Of a stretch of 64,000 nucleotides of DNA, positions 29,057-40,700 are shown piece by piece. Position numbers and translations under genes: made by a program. Under the pieces are notes generated by a model that did no database searches, was not told the origin of the DNA, and saw only the letters and a list, made by a program, of their open reading frames with translations. Source of the stretch: Panonychus citri (Eukaryota > Arthropoda > Arachnida > Trombidiformes > Tetranychidae); contig NW_026515544.1 of NCBI RefSeq assembly GCF_014898815.1, positions 496,001 to 560,000 of the forward strand, given 5' to 3'. Each line of letters starts with the position of its first letter. The first letter of the stretch is position 1.

Positions 29057-30153
29057 CTAATCAATCTGAATATCCTCGGTGATTTGAGTGGGTCTCCCTG
29101 AACTTGTACCAAATCCTTGAGTTTCTTTGTTGAATTTAAGTGTTATACTTCCTAGATCACCATCGAATCGGTTCTTGCTAATTTGTAAATACTTTCGCTG
29201 TCGAGTATTATTTTTCCATTCAACTTGAAAGATTAAGATATTATCGGCTTCTTGACTTGCTTTGGCTCCACCGAAAATTGAATTTAAAGTTAATTCTCCT
29301 GAATCCTCCTTCCTTGGATGGATAACCAAAGTTATATGACAATTTTTCTCAGTGGCGAAACTGCGACATGAGCCGATAACATGATCCTGATACTCGTAAC
29401 GGTCCAAATGGAAATACTTTTTATTTCGAGTTCCCATCATGAATTGTAGATTATCAATGATAATATGTTCAACTTTATGATTTGTTGATGCCTCTTTCAT
29501 TGTGGCAAATACATTCTCAAACGCTTCAGCTCCATGGTAATTCATGAAATACATTGGAAGTAAAGTGAATTTATCAGCCCAGTGATCAAACTCATTTATA
29601 CTGTTATACAATTGTTTTTGCGCAAGTTGATTAATCATCGTTTTACAGAGGCGAGTATTTTGGATTTCAAAGTTACCCCATAGAGTTGGTATTCCTTGAA
29701 GACAAAGATCTGTTGAACAATAAAAATAGAACGTTACTAGAATCGCATTTGCAATAAATAAAGGCCAGTTCCTAAGTAGTTAGGAACATACCGAAAATAG
29801 ATTATCGAAGACAATTGTTGATGAAAAAGTTTCGTCTGGTTAAAGATCAAATTTGGTGTAATACCTAATGAATATTCAGATAAAAAGGTTGTTTTTCCAC
29901 ACCCTGTTGGTCCAGTCAATACAGTGAGTTCACCAGGACGAAAACCTTTCAGGTACTTGTTTAATCCAGGGAATCGTTTCCATGTTAATCCTTGAGATTT
30001 TGAATTATTAACAAATTCATTAAAAACGCCTTTTCTGAGTTGAGAAAAAGTCAATAAGCTTCTGTAAGAAATTGACGAAAAAGAGTAAATTAATCAGTTG
30101 AGACAAATTCTTAAAGGAATTAAAAACACTTACTTTTTCAATGGTTTACTCAT
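29057..30153 (-). CDS. TWNK: Twinkle mitochondrial DNA helicase, helicase half only
   Basis: Three exons (30134-30153, 29865-30061, 29057-29709) join in frame to 289 residues matching the C-terminal RecA-type helicase of Twinkle. This hexameric helicase unwinds mtDNA at the replication fork. Seen are the linker (LTFSQLRKGVFNEF), Walker A GPTGCGKTTF, Walker B HIIIDNLQFMMG, the loop TLVIHPRKED, the block IFGGAKASQEADNILIFQ and the arginine-finger region ISKNRFDGD. The whole primase-like N-terminal half and the targeting sequence, over 300 residues in other animals, are missing. The apparent ATG (30151-30153) directly follows TTCTCAAG, which looks like a splice acceptor. The 20-nt first exon is then better read as an internal exon whose upstream exons are absent. 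Only 240 bp separate it from a divergent, also 5'-truncated, UBE4B segment, so a breakpoint in that gap is likely. Confidence 0.88.
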
Positions 30154-30394
30154 CTTGAGAATTAAAGTGATTACAATTAACAAATTAGTTGGAACAAATA
30201 ATATTCATTTATCGTGTTAACCTTTTCAAATGTTTTCAGTTTTCAGTCATATGGTAAAACCTTCAAAAATAACCAATAGATGGAGCAAATCAGACGATTA
30301 ACAAAGTGCTAAATTAGCCTAACACTTTGAGCTTTTGTTTATTTTTGTTGGATCAACAATGATGATTCTTTCTTTGGAGTTTAAACTGTGATTG
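30154..30394. other. Junction interval between two 5'-truncated genes
   Basis: Non-coding, AT-rich. On its left is the first retained Twinkle exon and on its right the first retained UBE4B exon, with an in-frame TGA just before it. Both genes lose their upstream halves here, so a rearrangement or assembly junction probably falls inside. It could also act as a bidirectional promoter for shortened genes, but no promoter motif supports that. Confidence 0.5.
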
Positions 30395-31423
30395 AAAAGG
30401 ATTCATGAGGTACAAGAAGCCATAGAGAATAGGGAAGAATGGGCTAAACAGCCTCAAGAAATTCAACAATCAAGACAAAGATCATTACTAAATGACGAAA
30501 GACAATGTCAATCATATTTAACTTTAGCGAGTGAAACTATGGATATGTTTCACAATTTGACTGAGACAATTCGAGAGCCTTTTTATAAGCCTGTGAGTAT
30601 AATCGTTTCTTTCGTTGGTTTCCAGTTTTCATCACGAACAATTTCATTTCATTTCATTTCTTTTCTTTTCTTTTCTCTAGGAAATAATTGATCGTCTAGC
30701 TGCAATGTTAAATTACAATTTACAACAATTATGTGGACCCAAGTGCAAAAATCTGAAAGTCAAAAACCCTGATAGATATGGATGGTCACCTAAAAAAGTT
30801 TTGAATCAAATCACTGATATTTATTTACACTTAGACTCTGAAAAGTTTTGTGAGGTATTGACGACCAATTGATTGTCTCTATTGAGAAGATAACTGTTTC
30901 TCCCATTTTTATCTCTCTACCTTTAGGCCATTGCAGCTGATGAAAGATCTTACAGCAAAGCTTTATTCGAAGATGCAATACTCCGTATGAAGAAGGCGAT
31001 GATTAAAACTGAACCTCAAATCTACAAATTCCATGAGATGGCCAAGATGGTGGAGAAAATGAGAGAAACAAATGTTAATATGGATTATAGTGATGCTCCT
31101 GAAGAGTTCAAAGATGCTCTTATGGACACTCTCATGGATGAACCCGTCATCCTACCAAGTGGAAAAATTGTCGACCGATCAGTTATCATTCGTCACTTGC
31201 TCAATTCAAATACTGACCCATTTAATCGTCAAACATTAACCGAAGACATGCTTGTAATAGGTAATTATCACTTCCAATCCATTTTAGCCCTTGCGAATCT
31301 CTGTTGACTTATCTCTTCCTTTCTGCTCTTCTAGATACCGATTTAAAAGCTCGCATTGAAGAATGGAAGAAATTGAAACAACAGTCTTTCAAAGAGTCTC
31401 AAAGTAGCCCAAGATTGGAATAG
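30395..31423 (+). CDS. UBE4B: UBE4B (Ufd2-type ubiquitin chain elongation factor), C-terminal part with U-box
   Basis: Four exons (30395-30592, 30681-30854, 30927-31260, 31335-31423) encode the last 265 residues of an E4 ubiquitin ligase. UBE4B/Ufd2 lengthens ubiquitin chains on substrates handled with p97/VCP. Seen are the end of the Ufd2 core ([52 protein letters not shown]) and a complete U-box ([20 protein letters not shown] to [13 protein letters not shown]). All introns are GT-AG and in phase. There is no usable start: a TGA lies in frame directly before AAA AGG. The first 66 codons are also present, damaged, at 61645-61841. A full UBE4B has over 1000 residues, so this is the 3' end of a gene split by the satellite region, or a truncated copy. 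A poly(A) signal, AATAAA, lies at 32132-32137. Confidence 0.88.
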
Positions 31424-32429
31424 TCGCCTCTCGATTCACTACCAAACAGAATTAAAACTCCAAGAAACTAAATCAACTTTAATTCTTAGGAAATGTCGAC
31501 ACGAGTAACTTTCTTGGCAACTGATCACTTGTGAAGAGAATGAGAAGAAAAATTAACGAAACAAGTGCATATTGTCTGAACCTATTTCCATTCAAACTGT
31601 TGAAATTCAAAGAACAAAATATATTTTGTAAATTCACAAACTCATCTAGTTGATTATTGACCCGAAAACCACAACAGAATTCGAAAGGATAAAGAATCAA
31701 AAATTGTAGATCGCGCTCAAGTTACTCTCAATTTAGAGAACCAATGAAGTTGCTCACATTTTGTTTCCTTTCAACTTTTCTACTGACAAACTTGAGTTAT
31801 TTTCATTTTGTTCTTTCTGAATACATTTTGTCATGAGAATTGGTTCTAATTTAATTTCTTTTCTTTAGTCTACTCTAGTTGATAATAAGTCTAAGTAAGA
31901 AACTAATCCATCTTTCCTCTCTTACTTTGTGTTTCTCATTCTCTTTGTGTTACCAGTTTCTTTGGATATTCATCTCCAGCTTCTTAGGCTTGTTCACCGA
32001 CCGTTTTTCATGTAACCAATTGTGTCATTTTCAGGTAACTTAGTGAAACAATCAACGAATAAAGTCACAATGAGAACGATTTGAGGTGAATTTGTTTTAA
32101 TTCTTAAATAGTGTGATTATTGTGATTATTAAATAAATACATTTGTTTTTACATTTATATATTTTCTTATATATAATGGTTTGTACTCTTAACGTTAACT
32201 GTCTCTTTTGGTATTACAAAATATTTACAAATTATGATCAATTATTTACAAAGGCGTCAAGTGAAAAATGATGACACAATTCACTGAATGTTAGTCCACA
32301 TGGTCACATGGTCAAACAGTTTGAGGTACATGGGCTGAAGTCTGTTCTGTTCTTTACGAATACAGATACAGATGAATGGTAGAAATATTTGTAATAGGTT
32401 AGGGTTGGTTAGGTTAGATTCCGTACAGT
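31424..32429. other. UBE4B 3' untranslated region and flank
   Basis: No coding sequence is seen. AATAAA at 32132-32137 is a plausible poly(A) signal for the plus-strand UBE4B transcript. A short run resembling the arthropod telomere unit (ttagggttggttaggttag, about 32399-32417) lies near the end of the convergent small gene. Confidence 0.5.
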
Positions 32430-32795
32430 TTATGAACAATATTTTTCATATGATCTGATGAAGGCTCTTGCATAAGAGTCGGAGATTTTGAGAACATTTT
32501 GATTCTCAGCTAAAATCTTTTGACCTAAATTTGAGCTGAGATCAATTCCTGATAGAAGCCATTTCGCTCTTGCTTCTGCTTGATTGGCAATTTTAATCAG
32601 TTTTTCATGATCCTTGTCATCAAGAAGATCAAGATGAGACACTTTCATCCTAATGTAGATGGGCAACACTGTGGCCTTTTTCAAGGCCTCCCTTTTATCA
32701 TAATCCGTTTTGCTGATTAATCCAAGTCCTGATGGACTGATTGGCTCACTAATACAATTTTTATCAACCATTTCAATAGTTATTTGTTGATACAC
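32430..32795 (-). CDS. Uncharacterised 121-residue protein
   Basis: An uninterrupted frame of 121 codons that I cannot assign to a family. The sequence is of ordinary soluble composition with no membrane segment or signal peptide. The region from YDKREALKKATVLPIYIRMK to the end is Leu-, Lys- and Ala-rich and looks helical (HEKLIKIANQAEARAKWLL, DSYARAFIRSYEKYC). Two in-frame Met codons, residues 1 and 9 (MVDKNC), could start it. It is convergent with UBE4B and compact, with neutral codon use unlike the low-complexity chance frames around it, which suggests a real gene. It could also be a remnant of a larger gene. Confidence 0.6.
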   Translation of the reverse strand: MYQQITIEMVDKNCISEPISPSGLGLISKTDYDKREALKKATVLPIYIRMKVSHLDLLDDKDHEKLIKIANQAEARAKWLLSGIDLSSNLGQKILAENQNVLKISDSYARAFIRSYEKYCS

Positions 32796-33131
32796 TTAAA
32801 AAAATGAGCTGACAAATGGATTTAAGACCAACAATAAGCAAAAAACGTCAAGTACTTTGGGAGAGAGAGAGAAGGAAACTGATGAAGAGAAAAAAATGGT
32901 TGGCATTTTATACGCAAACAGATTTCGCGCATGCTCATTTAATATAATTGAGCTTAACTACTCTAACTAATCCTTACTAACTAGATGGGAACCTCCCACA
33001 TCCTTTTCCTTTCTCTTCCATTTCTCAAGGTTTCTTTATAGGTTTTTAAAATTTTCTCACGCTTTAGCTTTTTTCTCAATAAAAATAACTACAACCGAGT
33101 CGCGTTTGTATGGTGTTGTCTCGGTCTCAGC
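32796..33131. other. Upstream of the small gene; junction with a UBE4B fragment
   Basis: Presumed promoter region of the minus-strand 121-codon gene, with GAGAGAGAGAG near 32862 and pyrimidine-rich DNA near 33000-33030. No further feature is seen. The right border is the abrupt start of a duplicated UBE4B exon. Confidence 0.4.
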
Positions 33132-33300
33132 GTGCAAAAATCTGAAAGTCAAAAACCCTGATAGATATGGATGGTCACCTAAAAAAGTTTTGAATCAAAT
33201 CACTGATATTTATTTACACTTAGACTCTGAAAAGTTTTGTGAGGTAATTGTTGACCAATTGATTGTCTCTATTGAGAAGATAACTGTTTCTCTCATTTTT
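33132..33300 (+). pseudogene. UBE4B exon-intron fragment
   Basis: The sequence from GTGCAAAAATCTG onward repeats 30743-30911. It has the second half of the UBE4B exon encoding [20 protein letters not shown], the splice donor and about 45 bp of the following intron. It starts in mid-exon and carries intron sequence, so it came from copied genomic DNA, not from an mRNA. The frame runs on by chance to 33337. It has no function as a gene. Confidence 0.88.
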
Positions 33301-34702
33301 CTTGTTATGAAGAAATGGAAGTTGGACCCAATTAAATGAAATTAATGGTCGATGTTATTGTTGGTTATATGAACAATTATTAACTTTAATTATTACCTTA
33401 ATTTACTTAATTAATCAAAATCATTTCATTTAATCATCAACATCATCAATTTACTGGAATTCAAATTTCCCCATTGAGTTAACACAGAGACTCATCATAA
33501 TAACCCAACTTTTAGCTTAGTCCTTTGATTACAATAATCAAACTTATATCAGTTTGAAGAGCATCAAAAACATGACCGATCAATATACAGACACAATTAG
33601 TTAATTGTATTCACTCAAAGTAATTTAATGAGTTTTCAGTTGATTTTCAACAGAAACGAGTAACTTGCACACACCAACCAAATGTTGACCAAGATGTCAA
33701 GGGTTATATTTATTTATATATTTAGAAAGCTCATTTTTCTACCATTAATATTGACCGAGTAATGACCGATAATGTTTGGGCCATTTCCATTTCCCATAAA
33801 TAAGGTTTTTCGCTTATTGTAGCTTATTGACATTTACTATGTTGACCAAAAATTATAATTGGTTAAAGGTCATTAAGAAGAAGATAAAATTAAGCTTAAT
33901 ACTTACCTCTAATCCTTTGATCTCTCATACTGGCGCCTAAACCTTTAAACTCAAAACTTACCTTTTACTTTGTTGATCCTCCATATGCTCCTAAGCTCTA
34001 ATCTCATCCATATGCTGATTTAAATTGATCATCTCCTTTGGCGCTTCAATTCTGTTCACTTTCCTTTGTTAATGAAGCAAAGACAAACTCAACCCAACGG
34101 TCACTTCAAATTGACCAATAAGGTTACCTTTTACCTTTTAATTGTAAACGCCTTTCTTACTATTTAAACTCATTTCTTTGTTAATTAATTAATCCAAATG
34201 ATGATGTTCAAACGTTTCACTTGATTTGACTCTTCATGTTTTCGTGTTTAATTTAAATCAAGTTTCAGTTGATCAATTGATCGACATAATTAGTTAATGC
34301 AATTTTGATTGTGATTAAGTTGGTGAAATCAAAAGTTATAAACGACATTATTACAATAGATAATTACATGTTTACACCAAACAAACCTTATTCAAGAAAT
34401 TTACGTTTCCTGCAGTGTCAATTGTTGGTTATAATGGTTTAATTTAGGCTTATTCATAATTATTGAAAATCAGATAGTTTATTTCATTAATTCTAACATT
34501 TCAATTGTGAGATTTTCTCCCATTCACTTGACATGGGAACTCATCAGATTGAGGACAACTTTTAGCTCTCATTAGCTTTGCATTTATCATAATTATATCA
34601 TCTCGTAGAGCTCAGTGATTACAATAGATTGGTACATTAAGATAATTGATTGCTCAGTTGATTTCAGGGTTATTGACCAAAAAATTTGATTTTCCAAGTA
34701 TA
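33301..34702. other. Left flank of the satellite array
   Basis: AT-rich, no gene recognised. A stretch at 33466-33515 (tttccccattgagttaaca...) resembles 62489-62540 on the other side of the array, and 34508-34580 is a weaker relative. This may be an old dispersed repeat, or a shared flank of the duplicated UBE4B fragments. Confidence 0.45.
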
Positions 34703-37700
34703 AAGACAATGAATCATTCGTGATTATCGGTTAACCATCGTTAGTCCGGGAATTTTCTTGTTTCTGGCTAATAATTTGTAATTGGGGATCGTCAGACCGA
34801 GTAGTTTGACTATTTTGATTTAAATTTAAATGTTAATCATTGTTAGTCCAAACATTTAGACAATTGCTCATTCGATATTATCAGTTAACCATTGTTAGTC
34901 CGGGAATTTTCTTGTTTCTGGCTCATAATTTTAAATTGAAGATCGTCAGACCAAGTATTTAACTATTTTGAATCAAATTTAAATGTTAATCATTGTTAGT
35001 CCAAACATTTAGAAAATTGCTCATTCGATATTATCATTAACCATTGTTAGTCCGGGAATTTTCTTGTTTCTGGCTCATAATTTTCAATTGAGGATCGTCA
35101 GACCAAGTATTTTGAAAATTTTGATTCAAATTTAAATGTTAATCATTGTTAGTCCAAATATTTAGACAATTGCGCATTCGATATTATCAGTTAACCACCG
35201 TTAGTCCGGGAATTTTCTTGTTTCTGGCTCATAATTTTCAATTGAGGATCGTCAGACCAAGTATTTTGACTATTTTGATTTAAATTTAAATGTTAATCAT
35301 TGTTAGTCCAAACATTTAGACAATTGCTCATTCGATATTATCAGTTAACCATTGTTAGTCCGGGAATTTTCTTGTTTCTGGCTCATAATTTTCAATTGAA
35401 GATCGTCAGACCAAGTATTTTAACTATTTTGAATCAAATTTAAATGTTAATCATTGTTAGTCCAAACATTTAGACAATTGCTCATTCGATATTATCAGTT
35501 AACCATTGTTAGTCCGGGAATTTTCTTGTTTCTGGCTCATAATTTCAATTGAGATCGTCAGACCAAGTATTTTGAAATTTTGATTCAAATTTAAATGTTA
35601 ATCATTGTTAGTCCAAACATTTAGACAATTGCTCATTCGATATTATCAGTTAACCATTGTTAGTCCGGGAATTTTCTTGTTTATGGCTCATAATTTTCAA
35701 TTGAGGATCGTCAGACCAAGTATTTTGACTATTTTGATTCAAATTTAAATGTTAATCATTGTTAGTCCAAACATTTAGACAATTGCTCATTCGATATTAT
35801 CAGTTAACCATTGTTAGTCCGGGAATTTTCTTGTTTCTATAATTTTCAATTGAGGATCGTCAGACCAAGTATTTTGACTATTTTGATTCAAATTTAAATG
35901 TTAATCATTGTTAGTCCAAACATTTAGACAATTGCTCATTCGATATTATCAGTTAACCATTGTTAGTCCGGGAATTTTCTTGTTTCTGGCTCATAATTTT
36001 CAATTGAGGATCGTCAGACCAAGTATTTTGACTATTTTGATTTAAATTTAAATGTTAATCATTGTTAGTCCAAACATTTAGACAATTGCTCATTCGTGAT
36101 TATCGATAAACCATCGTTAGTTCGAGAACTTTCTTGTTTCTGGCTGATAATTTTCAATTGAGGGTCGTCAGACCAAGTATTTTGACTATTTTGCTTCAAA
36201 TTTAAATGTTAATCATTGTAAGTCCAATCATTTAGACAATTGCTCATTCGATATTATCAGTTAACCATTGTTAGTCCGGGAATTTTCTTGTTTATGGCTC
36301 ATAATTTTCAATTGAGGATCGTCAGACCAAGTATTTTGACTATTTTGATTTAAATTTGAATGTTAATCATTGTTAGTCCAAACATTTAGACAATTGCTCA
36401 TTCGATATTATCAGTTAATCATTGTTAGTCCGGAATTTTCTTGTTTATGGCTCATAATTTTCAATTGAGGATCGTCAGACCAAGTATTTTGACTATTTTG
36501 ATTTAAATTTGAATGTTAATCATTGTTAGTCCAAACATTTAGACAATTGCTCATTCGATATTATCAGCTAACCACCATTAGTCCGGGAATTTTCTTGTTT
36601 CTGGCGCATAATTTTCAATTGAGGATCGTCAGACCAAGTATTTTGACTATTTTGATTCAAATTTAAATGTTAATCATTTTTAGTCCAAACATTTAGACAA
36701 TTGCTCATTTGATATTATCAGTTAACCATTGTTAGTCCGGGAATTTTCTTGTTTATGGCTCATAATTTTCAATTGAGGATCGTCAGACCAAGTATTTTGA
36801 CTATTTTGATTTAAATTTGAATGTTAATCATTGTTAGTCCAAACATTTAGACAATTGCTCATTCGATATTATCAGTTAATCATTGTTAGTCCGGGAATTT
36901 TCTTGTTTATGGCTCATAATTTTCAATTGAGGCTCGTCAGACCAAGTCTTTTGACTATTTTGCTTCAAATTTGAATGTTAATCATTGTTAGTCCAAACAT
37001 TTAGACAATTGCTCATTCGATATTATCAGTTAACCATTGTTAGTCCGGGAATTTTCTTGTTTATGGCTCATAATTTTCAATTGAGGATCGTCAGACCAAG
37101 TATTTTCACTATTTTGATTTAAATTTGAATGTTAATCATTGTTAGTCCAAACATTTAGACAATTGCTCATTCGATATTATCAGTTAACCATTGTTAGTCC
37201 GGGAATTTTCTTGTTTATGGCTCATAATTTTCAATTGAGGATCGTCAGACCAAGTATTTTGACTATTTTGATTTAAATTTGAATGTTAATCATTGTTAGT
37301 CCAAACATTTAGACAATTGCTCATTCGATATTATCAGTTAACCATTGTTAGTCCGGGAATTTTCTTGTTTCTGGCGCATAATTTTCAATTGAGGATCGTC
37401 AGACCAAGTATTTTGACTATTTTGATTTAAATTTAAATGTTAATCATTGTTAGTCCAAACATTTAGACAATTGCTCATTCGATATTATCAGTTAACCATT
37501 GTTAGTCCGGGAATTTTCTTGTTTCTGGCTCATAATTTTCAATTGAGGATCGTCAGACCAAGTATTTTGACTATTTTGATTTAAATTTAAATGTTAATCA
37601 TTGTTAGTCCAAACATTTAGACAATTGCTCATTCGATATCATCAGTTAACCATTGTTAGTCCGGCAATTTTCTTGTTTCTGGCTCATAATTTTCAATTCA

Positions 37701-40700
37701 GGATCGTCAGACCAAGTATTTTGACTATTTTGATTCAAATTTAATGTTAATCATTGTTAGTCCAAACATTTAGACAATTGCTCATTCGATATTATCAGTT
37801 AACCATTGTTAGTCCGGAATTTTCTTGTTTATGGCTCATAATTTTCAATTGAGGATCGTCAGACCAAGTATTTTGACTATTTTGATTTAAATTTGAATGT
37901 TAATCATTGTAAGTCCAAACATTTAGACAATTGCTCATTTGATATTATCAGTTAACCATTGTTAGTCCGGGAATTTTCTTGTTTATGGCTCATAATTTTC
38001 AATTGAGGATCGTCAGACCAAGTATTTTGACTATTTTGATTCAAATTTAAATGTTAATCATTGTTAGTCCAAACATTTAGACAATTGCTCATTCGATATT
38101 ATCAGTTAACCATTGTTAGTCCGGGAATTTTCTTGTTTCTGGCTCATAATTTTCAATTGAGGATCGTCAGACCAAGTATTTTGACTATTTTGATTTAAAT
38201 TTGAATGTTAATCATTGTTAGTCCAAACATTTAGACAATTGCTCATTCGATATTATCAGTTAACCATTGTTAGTCCGGGAATTTTCTTGTTTATGGCTCA
38301 TAATTTTCAATTGAGGATCGTCAGACCAAGTATTTTGACTATTTTGATTCAAATTTAAATGTTAATCATTTTTAGTCCAAACATTTAGACAATTGCTCAT
38401 TCGATATTATCAGTTAACCATTGTTAGTCCGAGAATTTTCTTGTTTCTGGCTCATAATTTCCAATTGAGGATCGTCAGACCAAGTATTTTAACTATTTTG
38501 ATTTAAATTTAAATGTAAATCATTGTTAGTCCAAATATTTAGACAATTGCTCATTCGATATTATCAGTTAACCATTGTTAGTCCGGGAATTTTCTTGTTT
38601 CTGGCTCATAATTTTCAATTGAGGATCGTCAGACCAAGTATTTTGACTATTTTGATTCAAATTTAAATGTTAATCATTGTTAGTCCAAACATTTAGACAA
38701 TTGCTCATTCGATATTATCAGTTAACCATTGTTAGTCCGGGAATTTTCTTGTTTCTGGCTCATAATTTTCAATTGAGGATCGTCAGACCAAGTATTTTGA
38801 CTATTTTGATTTAAATTTAAATGTAAATCATTGTTAGTCCAAACATTTAGACAATTGCTCATTCGATATTATCAGTTAACCATTGTTAGTCCGGGAATTT
38901 TCTTGTTTATGGCTCATAATTTTCAATTGAGGATCGTCAGACCAAGTATTTTGACTATTTTGATTCAAATTTAAATGTTAATCATTGTTAGTCCAAACAT
39001 TTAGACAATTGCTCATTCGATATTATCAGTTAACCATTGTTAGTCCGGGAATTTTCTTGTTTCTGGCTCATAATTTTAAATTGAGCATCGTCAGACCAAG
39101 TATTTTGACTATTTTGATTCAAATTAAAGTGTAAATCATTGTTAGTCCAAACATTTAGACAATTAATCATTGGTGATTATCAGTAAACCATCGTTAGTCC
39201 GGAGATTTTCTTGTTTCTGGCTCATAATTTTAAATTGAGCATCGTCAGACCAAGTATTTTGACTATTTTGATTCAAATTTAAATGTTAATCATTGTTAGT
39301 CCAAACATTTAGACAATTGCTCATTCGATATTATCAGTTAACCATTGTTAGTCCGGGAATTTTCTTGTTTATGGCTCATAATTTTCAATTGAGGATCGTC
39401 AGACCAAGTATTTTGACTATTTTGATTCAAATTTAAATGTTAATCATTGTTAGTCCAAACATTTAGACAATTGCTCATTCGATATTATCAGTTAACCATT
39501 GTTAGTCCGGAATTTTCTTGTTTATGGCTCATAATTTTCAATTGAGGATCGTCAGACCAAGTATTTTGACTATTTTGATTAAATTTAAATGTTAATCATT
39601 GTTAGTCAAACATTTAACAATTGCTCATTCGATATTATCAGTTAACCATGTTAGTCCGAATTTTCTTGTTTATGGCTCATAATTTTCAATTGAGGATCGT
39701 CAGACCAAGTATTTTGACTATTTTGATTTAAATTTAATGTTAATCATTGTTAGTCCAAACATTTAGACAATTGCTCATTCGATATTATCAGTTAACCATT
39801 GTTAGTCCGGGAATTTTCTTGTTTATGGCTCATAATTTTCAATTGAGGATCGTCAGACCAAGTATTTTGACTATTTTGATTTAAATTTGAATGTTAATCA
39901 TTGTTAGTCCAAACATTTAGACAATTGCTCATTCGATATTATCAGTTAACCATTGTTAGTCCGGAATTTTCTTGTTTATGGCTCATAATTTTCAATTGAG
40001 GATCGTCAGACCAAGTATTTTGACTATTTTGATTTAAATTTAAATGTTAATCATTGTTAGTCCAAACATTTAGACAATTGCTCATTCGATATTATCAGTT
40101 AACCATTGTTAGTCCGGGAATTTTCTTGTTTATGGCTCATAATTTTCAATTGAGGATCGTCAGACCAAGTATTTTGACTATTTTGATTTAAATTTGAATG
40201 TTAATCATTGTTAGTCCAAACATTTAGACAATTGCTCATTCGATATTATCAGTTAACCATTGTTAGTCCGGAATTTTCTTGTTTATGGCTCATAATTTTC
40301 AATTGAGGATCGTCAGACCAAGTATTTTGACTATTTTGATTCAAATTTAAATGTTAATCATTGTTAGTCCAAACATTTAGACAATTGCTCATTCGATATT
40401 ATCAGTTAACCATTGTTAGTCCGGGAATTTTCTTGTTTATGGCTCATAATTTTCAATTGAGGATCGTCAGACCAAGTATTTTGACTATTTTGATTTAAAT
40501 TTAAATGTTAATCATTGTTAGTCCAAACATTTAGACAATTGCTCATTCGATATTATCAGTTAACCACCGTTAGTCCGGGAATTTTCTTGTTTATGGCTCA
40601 TAATTTTAAATTGAAGATCGTCAGACCAAGTATTTTAACTATTTTGAATCAAATTTAAATGTTAATCATTGTTAGTCCAAACATTTAGACAATTGCTCAT

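Noticed and set aside
32397..32417. An interstitial telomere (TTAGG) array
   Set aside because: Only two or three imperfect units; too short to distinguish from chance in AT-rich DNA.
35160..35200. A CENP-B box in the satellite monomer
   Set aside because: The monomer has TTCG and CCGGG, but they are about 27 bp apart and not in the spacing or order of the CENP-B box.
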